Positions 24,430-34,479 of a stretch of 64,000 bases of DNA are shown here, one piece after another (position 1 is the first letter of the stretch; the number at the start of each line of letters is the position of its first letter). The stretch lies in the NCBI GenBank assembly GCA_037176705.1, contig CM073890.1, forward strand, positions 93,362,591 through 93,426,590. The letters are read 5' to 3'. A program made the translations under genes and the position numbers. The notes beneath the pieces are model-generated. The model saw only the letters and a list, made by a program, of their open reading frames with translations. It had not been told where the DNA came from and searched no databases. This stretch comes from Molossus alvarezi (lineage: Eukaryota; Chordata; Mammalia; Chiroptera; Molossidae).

Positions 24430-24562
24430 ATGTAAAACAATAGTTCCTACTTCATTTAGGCTGTTGTGAAAATCAAATGAGTTATTACAAGTAAAGCACT
24501 CAGAACAGTGTCTGCCATATAAGCACTCAGTACATGTTAGCTGCTGCTGACCCCGCCGCCAT
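24430..24562 (+). mobile_element. MIR SINE fragment
   Basis: Shows the MIR 3' half: AAATGAGTTATTACAAGTAA, AGCACTCAGAACAGTGTC and GCACTCAGTACATGTTAGCT. Confidence 0.75.
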
Positions 24563-24844
24563 GTTATCGTTCTCACACTAGCTTGTCTGTCCCGGCATTC
24601 ATTTATGGGCACGTGATATGTCTCCCTCACTGCTCTTTCTGAGACTGAAGGTCATTCCTTTGAATCTTCTGGCAATCAATAGTTAAAATTTTGTTCCTAT
24701 ACTAGTTACCTGACATTACATATATACTTCTTTTTATTTTTCACTACAAAGTAATAAATAATAACTACTGGTGTTATTTAATGACTTAGTAACCAAACCA
24801 AGCAACAACTGCTTGTTTTGCATCCATACAAACAGATGGGCCTA

Positions 24845-25103
24845 CGCCCTGGCCAGTTTGGCTCAGCGGTTAGAGCGTCGGCCTGCGGTCCTGAGAGACC
24901 CGGTTCGGTTCCCGCTAAGGGCACGTACCTCGGTTGCAGTTGGTCCCCGGCCCTGGTTGGTTGTGCGGGTGGCAGCCACTCGATGTGTTCCTTTCACGTC
25001 GGTGTTTCTCTCTCTCTCTCTGTTCCTCTCTCTCCCTCCCACTCTACCTGAACAAAAAATGGAAAAATGTCCTCGGGTGAGGATAAAAAAAAAAAAAAGA
25101 TGT
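24845..25103 (+). mobile_element. Ves SINE, first of a tandem pair
   Basis: Full copy from the head at 24846 to an A-run ending near 25100. Its left TSD AACAGATGGGCCTA (24831-24844) is matched only after the second copy, so the pair behaves as one unit. A 215-codon frame at 24771-25418 is made by the two SINEs. Confidence 0.95.
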
Positions 25104-25348
25104 GCTCTGGCCGGTTTGGCTCAGCGGTTACAGCGTCAACCTGCGGTCCAGAGAAACCCGGGTTCGGTTCCCGCTAAGGGCACGTACCTCGGTTGCAGTT
25201 TGTCTTCGGCCCTGGTTGGTCATGTGGGTGGCAGCCACTCGATGTGTCCCTTTCAAGTCAATGTTTCTCTTTCTCTCTTCCTCTCCCTCCCTCCCACTCT
25301 ATCTGAACAAAAAATAAAGGAAAAATGTCCTCGGGTGAGGATAAAAAA
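25104..25348 (+). mobile_element. Ves SINE, second of a tandem pair
   Basis: Begins GCTCTGGCCGG at the end of the first copy's A-tail. It ends in an A-run followed by the outer TSD AACAGATGGGCCTA at 25349-25362. Closely similar to its neighbour, with AAATAAAGG instead of AAATGG before the tail. Confidence 0.95.
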
Positions 25349-25362
25349 AACAGATGGGCCTA

Positions 25363-27530
25363 GAATAAGAGCTGGAACTTATGCACATGTCAAGCTGTTA
25401 AACGTTTTTTTACGATAAGGAAACATTCCAGTTCCATTTCACTCAAAGAGCAGGGGCAGCTATAATATCGCTGATTCAAAACTATTTGGTAAATCAACCT
25501 AAGAAAAATACTAGAAGGCACCAGAGCTGTTTTTAACTAAAAATGGCACTTGGCCACTAGATGGCATTTCAATTATGTAGCAGATTTCAGCTCACACTTG
25601 ATCTAGTTAAAACCTTAATTGGTTTGCACTTGGTTCCAGCACAGGCAATTCATGTATTTTGACACTGTGGGAACTCTCAGGAGTTGGTGGAATTGAAGCT
25701 TAGGAATATCTACAGCAGTTTCTGCAGCTACAGACATGAAATCCTTTTGGAGTTATGAAAAGAGAGAAGTAATTTTAAATTTCTGCCTGAAATCTTCAGA
25801 TCAGGATTTTTTTTTTTTTAAGTAAATTATTGAGGGTAAGATTGAGAGATTGGGTAACTTATGTCTTTTCAATTCACAGGTGTAACATGAAGTCTTAATA
25901 ACCACAGAGCAGCATAATTCACTGGCAGCTGGTCTCCACTGCCCATGGGTGCCTCCGAGCCTGGCCTCGACGGTTTTACCAGGTCCAGCAGCCTAATCAT
26001 ATCTGCCATGTCCTTTTCAATTAATTCTTTGGAAAGGCCAGCTGTGGACTTGTGCAACATTCCATGGGAGAAAGAAATAAAATCGAATCCTTGTTTAATA
26101 AAAAGACTGCCATAAAGAAAGGAGAATAGTTAGGTCATTTTTTTTCTTTTTTATCTCCTACAAGAATATTAACAGAGAAACATTTTAACAATAAGAACTT
26201 AAGATAGCCATAATGCTTAAATAAGTACTAAAATGAACTACAAAATAAATGTGTGTGTGTGTTCTTTCCATATCTGGGGGGATTTTGAATAGAGACACCA
26301 AGGACTGAGTAAGTGATGCTTTCTAGCTCTTTTCCAGCATTTCAGAAGCAGACCCGTCAGATTTCAAGTTCATGGTGCTAAATTCAAGTTGTCCACTAGA
26401 TGGCCCTAATACATACTGATTCCAGTTAAGCCGTGGGACATTTATTCTCCCGATAAAATAAAGTACAGGCAGATCTAATTACATCTGTGATCAAAGTTCT
26501 CTTCTAAGGGGAAACCCTGCTGTAATCATTTAAGACGTTTAATGATAAAAAAATTGTATCTTCACATAAACTTCATTTCTTTGCCCTGACCCTTTCTCTT
26601 TTCTGGCAGTTCCCCGCCCCCCGCCCCGCCCCCCCTTCTTAACCATTAAATCCCTAGGACATCGGATTCTGCTCAGCATCGAACCGTCTCAGGGACAAAG
26701 TCTTAGATCTGTTTACCACAGAAACAGAGTTTCGGTCAAACTAAAGATAACATCTTGACTTCAGTTGTGTTTCAGCCCCAGGTGCATGAAAGTGTAAGGA
26801 CCCTATCAGACCACACCCTCATGAAACCAGAAAGAATGAGCCACGGCTGACATCAGGACCTGACACCATAATCAACTGCTCCCTAGGCTGGCCCCAACCC
26901 TCTTAGTCACCATGATTCATAATTTCCCCCTATAGAGTCTGTCCCTGCGAAGGCCATCACAGAGCCAGGTTTTAGAGCACTAGCTTACCCGTGTCTCCAA
27001 ACTTGGCACCATTTCCTTAACTACGAAACTTTTACTTTCTTTGCTGCAAACTCCTGTTAGACTTTTACTGGGCTTTGATGCACACAAACAAACCTCTTTA
27101 GTCTGGTAACAGAATTATTAATTACCAAAAAAGTAGAAAATTGAACTCTTCCAAATGCCCCTAAAAAGACAGAAAAGGAAAGTAAAAGTTATAAATCCAC
27201 AAGGAAATAAAAAATGGGAGAGAACAAAAATATCACATTTTTAGGAAGCTGTCAACCAACTGCTGAATGTGACTAACCTAGGAATAAGCTGAAAGCCAAG
27301 CACCAACAGAAAGCTACAAGTGAGAAGCAAGCCTATTCCACACCAGAACCTGGGGGCTTCAAGATCAAAATAACCCCTCCAACCCCTAGCCCCCCCCCCA
27401 AACACACACACACCCCTCCAGGGCCAGCAAAGGCAGGGGCCAGGGTGAACTGAAAATAGAATGAAAATGGGAGCAGCCTACTGTCAATATAAAAAATATG
27501 CAAACCTGTAGAGAATTTTTATGAGTTTAC
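25363..27530. other. Intergenic with possible LTR text; no gene established
   Basis: A coding-looking minus-strand frame at 25869-26060 is discussed under findings. The stretch at about 26690-27120 has C/T-rich, LTR-like character without clear ends. Confidence 0.35.
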
Positions 27531-28215
27531 TTGAGTCAAACTGACGCTATATGCCACCAAGCAGGATCTCAAATACTCCAGAGAGTACGTTTTGCCGCTT
27601 CCTTTATGCAATTGAAATTAAGGAAGAAATTTAGGGAAAATTCCATGGAGGTGGGAGAAGCAAGGTGAGGACTAGATTGTAGGATAGTTAACAAGATTAT
27701 GTGCTCTTTTGGTTATTTCATAGGTTTGTTAACCTAGATGTACAAAAACAACTACAGAGCTTGCTTAAGGCAAAGTACTAAAAAGTTACAGGCCTGGCCC
27801 AGCCAGTGTGGCTCAGTGGTTGAGCATCGACCCATGCACCCAGAGGTCTCCAGTTCGATTCCTGGTCAGGACACATGCCCAGGTTGTGGGCCAAACCCCC
27901 AGTGGGGCGCATGCAGGAGGTAACTAATCGATGTCTCTCTCTCTCTCTCTCCCTCTCCCTTCCTCTCTCTCTAAAGATAAAGAAAACAATTTTTTAAAAA
28001 AAGAGTTATATGCCTGAGGTTCACCATAACCTGCCCAGTTAGGAATTTATGATCAGATCACCCTGTGAGGTTACTTTCCATAGACCCCCCACCCCCACCC
28101 CTGTGCCTTTTTTAATTTATCCACACTATATACCCGTCTACAAGGCCTCCCAACCCTTTGGCCCCCTCACTCCCCAGAAAGTGTCAGACCTGGCTGGCCG
28201 ATTAGCTCCCTCTTG
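27531..28215 (-). mobile_element. Possible old LTR fragment, interrupted by a SINE
   Basis: GAGTTTACTTGAGTCAAACT, CAGGATCTCAAATACTCCAG and a continuation after the Ves copy (28017-28200) read like a reverse-strand retroviral LTR. I cannot name the family and the ends are uncertain. Confidence 0.3.
27797..28003 (+). mobile_element. Ves-type SINE, older head subtype
   Basis: Head AGCCAGTGTGGCTCAGTGG with CATGCACCCAGAGG. Diverged TSD AGTTACAGGCCTG (27784-27796) versus AGTTATATGCCTG (28004-28016). Confidence 0.9.
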
Positions 28216-28411
28216 CAGAGGCAGGGAACATTTTTTCTACCAAGGACTATTTAGATATTTATAACATCATTCATGGGCCATACAAAATTATCAACTTAAA
28301 CGTTTTCCTGCTATATTTGTTCAGGCTAATTGGGTGAGGGGTGTGACGTTAGCTGGCATTGATTTAGAGGGCTTTATACGGGCCCTCTCGGGCCAGACGT
28401 CCCCACCCCAG
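28216..28411 (+). mobile_element. hAT-like nonautonomous DNA transposon, copy A
   Basis: About 196 bp, starting CAGAGGCAGGGAAC and ending GACGTCCCCACCCCAG, an imperfect inverted pair. Internal text GATATTTATAACATCATTC and GGCCATACAAAATTATCA recurs in reverse complement at 53041-53235, which shows one family. No 8-bp duplication is preserved. Confidence 0.75.
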
Positions 28412-28856
28412 AGAGGACTAAAGCTAGAAAGTGATCAATCCTCTGTGTGTTAACCTTGGGCAAGCCCACTAGAAGTCTATTCACTCTTTGCTTCTTAATT
28501 CTTCTGTAAAACTCGACACTCATCAGACTTTACCCTTCCCACCAAAATCAGATTTTTCAATACTCACTGTTAAATACAGACAGGCAAAGATCAGCAGTTA
28601 TTGCAGAAAACCTTCAACATAACAGACAGAGTCCAAGCATAAAGGAAAGAAAATAAATCTTAGAAGAGAGACAATGCAAAAACAGAAAAATTTTCAATAA
28701 AACTAACTGGTATCCTCTGAAAAAGAAGAAAAACTATTTGGCCCATGGCACAAGAATAAGGTGCTATAAAAACTTTTTTAAAGAAGCATCAGAGGAAAGG
28801 GGCTTTGGAAACTAAAAGTATAACTAGAATGAAAACTATTTCAATAGAAATGTTAG
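28412..28856. other. Intergenic, no gene seen
   Basis: AT-rich, no frame or repeat family recognised. Confidence 0.4.
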
Positions 28857-28870
28857 GAGTAATTTTTTTT

Positions 28871-28969
28871 TTTTTTTTTTTTTTGGTACGTGCCCCTAGC
28901 AGGAACAGAACCTGGGACTCTCTAGTCCGCAGGCCGTCACTCCAACCGCTGAGCTAAACCGGCCAGGGC
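28871..28969 (-). mobile_element. Ves SINE reduced to its tRNA head plus A-tail
   Basis: Only the head-derived 85 or so bases are present (GGTACGTGCCCCTAGC to GGCCAGGGC on the plus strand), joined directly to a long T-run. The usual CT-rich body is missing. Flanks GGAGTAATTTTTTT and GAGGTAATTTTTTT look like a TSD. Confidence 0.85.
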
Positions 28970-29221
28970 AGAGGTAATTTTTTTAACTTCTCATAAAATA
29001 AAACAAAAAGGAAGAAAATAAGAAAAAAAATGATAGGAACATTAGGAGAAAAATCCAGGCTCCCCAACATTAAAGTAATAGAAACTATAGAAAGAGAAAC
29101 GAGAATAATTCAGAGAGAAAATTAGTGAATAAATAATAAAATTATATTCCCCTAAACTGAAATAAATGAGTTTCCAGATTGAAAGCATCTACCAAATACC
29201 CAGCTTATTGAGTTTAAAAAA

Positions 29222-29248
29222 AAAGAAGAAAGAAAGAAAAGAAAAGGA

Positions 29249-29288
<40 letters not shown>

Positions 29289-29310
29289 AGAAAGAAAGAA
29301 AAGAAAAAAA
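29222..29310. repeat. (AAAG)n purine microsatellite
   Basis: About 90 bp of GAAA units with a core of roughly eight perfect repeats. Source of the Lys/Glu-only frame. Confidence 0.95.
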
Positions 29311-29944
29311 ATCTAAGGCATAAAATTGTACAATTTCAGAACATGAGGGTTAAAGAAATAATCCTAAAAGCCTTTTGGGGAGTGAGGTTGGGGAGGCGGA
29401 CACAGTTATACACATAGAACAAATAATCAGAACATAGTAGAGGTCTAAACCACATTGTAAACTACAAGTCCATAGAACAATGCCTTCAAAATATTAAGGG
29501 TAAATTATTTTACATGTAGAATTCTATACCCAACTAAACTCTCAATAGAGTTTGAGGGCAGAATACAGGTCGTTTCAGACATGTAAATTCTCAGAAAACT
29601 TACCTTCAATGCACCCTCAAGAAGCTACTTGAAGATGTTTTCTAGCAAAACAAAGGATTAAATCAAGACAGAGGGAGACCTGGGATCCAGGCCACATAGA
29701 ATTCAACCTATGAGAGAGGTCAAGGGAAATCTCAGATAGTGGAGAAAAGAAATATCAGAGGAAGCTGTGCACCAGTCCATGATACACAGAACTTGTGTGG
29801 ATAGAGACCTTTGGGAGAGCATCTGAAAGAAAGCAAAAAAAAAAAAGTAAAACTAATAGATTTTCTTATTTAATGTTGCCGAGAGAAGATTTTACTCTTC
29901 TCTTAGAAATTATGGACATGAAATAGTGTAGTGATAGATACATT
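29311..29944. other. Intergenic, AT-rich; no gene seen
   Basis: No splice sites or domain seen. Text such as TACATGTAGAATTCTATACC near 29515 may be an old L1 piece, but this is weak. Confidence 0.3.
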
Positions 29945-29961
29945 AAAAACTAAGCAAACTT

Positions 29962-31581
29962 AGAGAACTCAGAAATTGACCCAAGACAATATGCTCAATT
30001 AATATTTGACAAAGGTGGCAAGAGCATACAGTGGAGTGAAGACAGTCTCTTTAATAAATGGTGCTGGGAAAATTGGACAGCTACTTGCAAAAAAATAAAG
30101 CTAGACCACCAACTTACACCATACACAAGAATAAACTCAAAATGGATAAAAGACTTAAATGTGACTCATGAATCCATAAAAAGTCTAGAAGAAAATGTAG
30201 GCAACAAAATTTCAGACATCATACACAGCAGAATTTTCACTGATACAACACCCAAGGCAAGGGAAACAAAGGAAAAAATGAACACATGGGACTACATAAA
30301 ACTAAAAAGCTTCTGCACAGCAAAAGATACAATCATCAAAATGGAAAGGCAACCCACTATATAGGAGAGCATAATTGCCAATGATATATCAGATAAGGGG
30401 TTAATTTCTAATATATAGAGAGTGTTCATACAACTCAACAAAAGGAAGACAAAGAACCCAATTAAAAAATGGGCAGAGGGCCCTGGCCGGTTTGGCTCAG
30501 CGGTTGGAGCGTCAGCCTGCGGTACAGAGAGACCCGGGTTCAGTTCCCGCTAAGGGCACGTACCTCAGTTGCAGTTTGTCCCCAGCCCTGGTTGGTCGTG
30601 AGGGTGGCAGCCACTCGATGTGTCCCTTCACATTGATGTTTCTCTCTCTCTCTCTTCCTCTCTCTCCCTCCCGCTCTATCTGAACAAAAAATGGAAAAAT
30701 GTCCTCAGGTGAGGATTAAAAAAAAAAAAAATGGGCAGAGGACCTAAATAGACACCTAACCAAACAGGACATACAAATGGCCAAGACACAAATGAAAAAA
30801 TGCTCAACGTCACTAATCATCAGAGAAACGCAAATTAAAACAACTATGAGGTATCACTTCACACCTGTCAGAATGGCCGCCATCAACAAATCATCAAACA
30901 ACAAGTATTGGTGAGGGTGTGGAGAAAAGGGGACTGCTAGTGAGAATGCAGACTGGTGCAACCACTATAGAAAACACTATGGTGTTACACCAAGAAGTTA
31001 AAAATTGAACTGCCATTTGACCCAGTGATCCCACTTCTAGGAATATACCTTAAGAAGCCTGAAACACCAATCAGAAAGAATATATGTACCCTATGTTCGT
31101 AGCAGCACTATTTACAATAGCTAAGATCTGGAAACAACCCAGGTGTCCATCAATAGATGAGTGGATCAAAAAAGCCGTGGTACATGTACACAATGGAGTA
31201 CTATGTAGCTGTAAGAAAGAAAGATCTCTTATCCTTTGAGATGACATGGAGGGACCTGGAGAGTATTATGCTAAGCAAAACAAGCCCAGCAGAGAAAGAC
31301 AAATATCACATGTCTCACTTATTTGTGGAATATAAGGAACAAAACAAACTGATAAACAAAATTGACCCACAGACATAGAGGTAGGGTACAGACTGACAAA
31401 CCTCAGAAGAGAGAGTGTAGGAGGGGAAGAGACAAACCATAGAACTTATATGCATATATGCATAACCAATGGACATAGACAGCAAAGCTAGGAATGGGGC
31501 GGGGGGGATGGGGAGGAGGGTGTCAGTGAAGAAAAAGAAGAAACCTCTGTAACAAAATCAAATTAATAAAAATAATTTTTA
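29962..31581 (+). mobile_element. 5'-truncated LINE-1
   Basis: The 3' end of ORF2 plus 3' UTR and tail, flanked by a perfect 17-bp TSD AAAAACTAAGCAAACTT (29945-29961, 31582-31598). ORF2 C-terminal text is recognisable (frames at 30161-30364 and 31157-31378; MEYYVAVRKKDLLSF region), but interrupted by stops and by a Ves insertion. It aligns closely with about 37.17-38.52 kb of the longer L1. Confidence 0.95.
30480..30726 (+). mobile_element. Ves SINE inside the truncated L1
   Basis: Complete copy with perfect TSD AAAAATGGGCAGAGG at 30465-30479 and 30727-30741. It is younger than the L1 it interrupts. Confidence 0.97.
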
Positions 31582-31799
31582 AAAAACTAAGCAAACTTCA
31601 AAAAGAAGATAATATGTGATCTTTGATTAAATCTTGTATTTAAAAAAAAATAAGCCATAAATAAAGACATTACTGGGACAGTTGGGGAAATTTCCAGATG
31701 TGAGTAGGGACTATACATTAAAAAATATTATGTCAATGTCAAATTTCTTAAGTATGATAAAGATATTGTGGTGAAGTATATTTTAAATCACCAGTGTGG

Positions 31800-32046
31800 C
31801 CCTGGCTGGTTTGCCTCAGCAGTTACAGCATCAGCCTGTGGTCCAGAGAGACCTGGGTTTGGTTCCTGCTAGGGGCACGTACCTCAGTTGCAATTTGTCC
31901 CCAGCCCTGGTTGGTCGTGTGGGTGGCAGCTACTCGATGTGTCCCTTTCACATTGATGTTTCTCTCTCTCTCTCTCTCCTTCTCTCTCCCTCCCACTCTG
32001 TCTGAACAAAAAAATGGAAAAATGTCCTTGGGTGAGGATAAAAATA

Positions 32047-32093
<47 letters not shown>

Positions 32094-32119
32094 AATAAAC
32101 AGATCTTCCTTAAAAAAAA
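31800..32119 (+). mobile_element. Ves SINE with AAAT-expanded tail
   Basis: Perfect 15-bp TSD AAATCACCAGTGTGG at 31785-31799 and 32120-32134. The tail contains a (TAAA)n array at about 32048-32096 and then a second A-run after CAGATCTTCC. Confidence 0.95.
32048..32096. repeat. (TAAA)n microsatellite in a SINE tail
   Basis: About 12 TAAA units, seeded by the Ves A-tail. Confidence 0.95.
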
Positions 32120-32284
32120 AAATCACCAGTGTGGTTGAAGAGAAAAGAGACTGCGTAGGGGAAAAGACTTTTCACCAAAAAAGGTGAGGCTGAAGAATTT
32201 AATACTTTCCAGATGTGAGAAAGGGCATTTCAGGCCAAGGGAATATAACACGTTGGAAGGCACAAGGCCAAGACAAAACATAGC

Positions 32285-32709
32285 ACTTTTTCAGTCATTC
32301 AACAAATGCTGGATAAGGTCCTGCTATGTGTCCAGCACAGTCCTAAAGCAGTGAGATTATAGTAGTAACTGAAGAGACCAACCTCCCTGGCTTTCAAGGG
32401 TGCCATTCAAGTGATGGGTGTGGAAGGAGAGAAGGAAGAGGCAGATAACAGTGGTGGAGATAGCTTTCCGGGAAGAGTAAACTTCTTACAAAAATATCCT
32501 GATCAAAAGTACACCCAGGTCTGTTGGAAGAACAACTGGGAAGTCAGTGAGGCTGGATGGGAGTGATGAAGGACAGAGGAACAAGTTTCCACAGTTCCTG
32601 AGAGGTCAGTTAAGGAAGAGTTTTAGGACATGGTGTGAATTTTGGCTTTTATTCTAAATTTACTGAGCAAAGGAATGCAATAAGCTGATTTCAGTGTTAA
32701 GAAGATCGC
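32285..32709 (+). mobile_element. Ancient interspersed repeat (L2-like part), split by L1
   Basis: CAGTCATTCAACAAATGCTG and CTATGTGTCCAGCACAGTCC are L2-type 3' text. The following stretch, to TTCAGTGTTAAGAAGATC at 32709, appears to continue after the L1 at about 38560 (CTGTAGCTTCTGTGTTAAGA). Family of the second part not named. Confidence 0.45.
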
Positions 32710-33576
32710 AGCAAGATTCCAAAATGATGGCGTAGTGAATGGAAGCTACACCGACCATCTCCCAGGACCAAATTGGAATTACAACTAAAATTTTAAAAAA
32801 TTGTCAGGGAAAAGCAACAGAAAAGTAGCTGGAGAGGACCCATAAAACCAGGGACAAAAAAGGTACACTAAATTGAGCCTGGTAGGAATTGTGGACGCAT
32901 GAGAGGGCAGGCTGGGAGACCATGGACAGCAGCTGTTTTAGCTGTGAGCAGCTCCCTTGGGGTTAACATCCCCAGCTGGCTCCATAGCACAGAGGGCTGG
33001 AACAGAGCACTAAATTAGCTACAACCTCTCACCTTGGACTCAGGCAGAGGGAGGGCAGACTGGACTGGACCTGTGTGGAGACTAGGTAGCTTGGAGAGCT
33101 GGGAGGGCAATGGCGGTTTTTTGCTGAATCACTCCCTCACAGGACAGTAGCCATATTACTCATTAAGCCCATTCCCAGAGCCCTGGATAGAAGCAACAGC
33201 CCCTCCCTCAGGAATTTAACACCACCTAACTAGACCAGAGAAATGCAAATTGATGCTCATTAACAGCCAGCAAGTATCTGCCCCACCCACTGGAAATCCT
33301 CTTACCCTGAACACCTGAGGGAGTTTTTTATTCAGTTGAGAGATACAACCCAAGGCTCAACAAGTAACTGAGACTAATAGCCTCCAGGCAAAAACCTAGA
33401 GGAAAACAACCTTTACTGGGCTTGCAAATCTACCCAGGAAAGTCAGACTTGACAGTGGTATTTAACATGGGTCCTCCCATACTCATTCAAACCTAGTAGA
33501 GGAAGCCACAATCAGTGGAACACCAATAACCACAGAGAAAATTTGGCAGGCTTCAAAACCCACTGAGATAGCCAAA

Positions 33577-34352
33577 ATGGTTAAACAAAGAAACAAATCC
33601 CAAATGAAAGAACAAGAGAACTTTACCAAAGAAATAAATGAAATGCAGTTAAGCAAGTTATCAGAGGTAGAGTGCAGAGAGATGATAATGAGTGCAAAAA
33701 TGGATATAGAAACATTGAAAACCAACCAATTGAAAATGAAGAATGGCATAGCAGAAATAAAGAACTCATTGGAAGGAATAACCAGCAGAGTAGAGGAAGC
33801 TGAGGACCAAATCAATGAATTAGAAGACAGGGTAGAAAAAAATCACCCAATCAGAAAATCAAAGAGAAAAAACAATTAAAAAACAGGAAGACAGCTTAAG
33901 AGAACTGTGAAACGATGTGAAATGTAGCAACATCCGCATCATAGGAATTCCAGAAAAAAAAAGAAAATGTGCAAGGGTTATAGAATGTATTTGAAGAAAC
34001 AGTGACAGAAAACTTCCCTAACTTGGTGAAAGAAAAGGGCATTCAGGATCAAGAAGCACAGAGAACCCCAAGTAAGAAGAACCCTAACAGACCCACACCA
34101 AGACACATAATAATGAAAATGTCAGAAATTAAAGACAAAGAGAGAATCCTAAAGGCAGCAAGAGATAAGCAACAGGTTACCTACAAAGGAAACCCCATAA
34201 GGCTCTCAGTTGACTTCTCAACAGAAACACTACAGGTCAGAAGGGAGTGGCATAAAGTAATCAACATCTTGAAAAACAAGGATCTGAATCCAAGACTACT
34301 GTATCCAGCAAGGCTATCATTCAAAATAGAAGATGAAATAAAGAGCTTCTGA
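33577..34352 (+). pseudogene. L1 ORF1 pseudogene
   Basis: N-terminal part (33577-33879) is rich in Lys/Glu with heptad spacing, the coiled coil: ITSRVEEAEDQINELEDRVE is the typical block. A change of frame separates it from the RNA-binding half (34002-34352; PRHIIMKM, RILKAARDKQ, PIRLSVDFS, ETLQVRREW). It ends early at a stop after EIKSF; the family normally continues some 20-30 residues. Confidence 0.88.
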
Positions 34353-34479
34353 GACAACAACAACAACAAAAAAAGGAGGCTAAGGGGATATAGTAGCACC
34401 AAACCAGCACTGCAAGAAATGTTCAAAGGACTGGTGTATTATTAGAAGAAATAGGGAGAAAAATATAACCACTAAACAA

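Noticed and set aside
24846..24920. tRNA genes suggested by A-box/B-box-like heads
   Set aside because: These are SINE heads followed by CT-rich bodies; no cloverleaf with a proper acceptor stem is supported.
24771..25418. Longest plus-strand ORF in the window (215 codons)
   Set aside because: It is produced by two tandem Ves SINEs read through; the Ser/Leu runs are the CT tracts.
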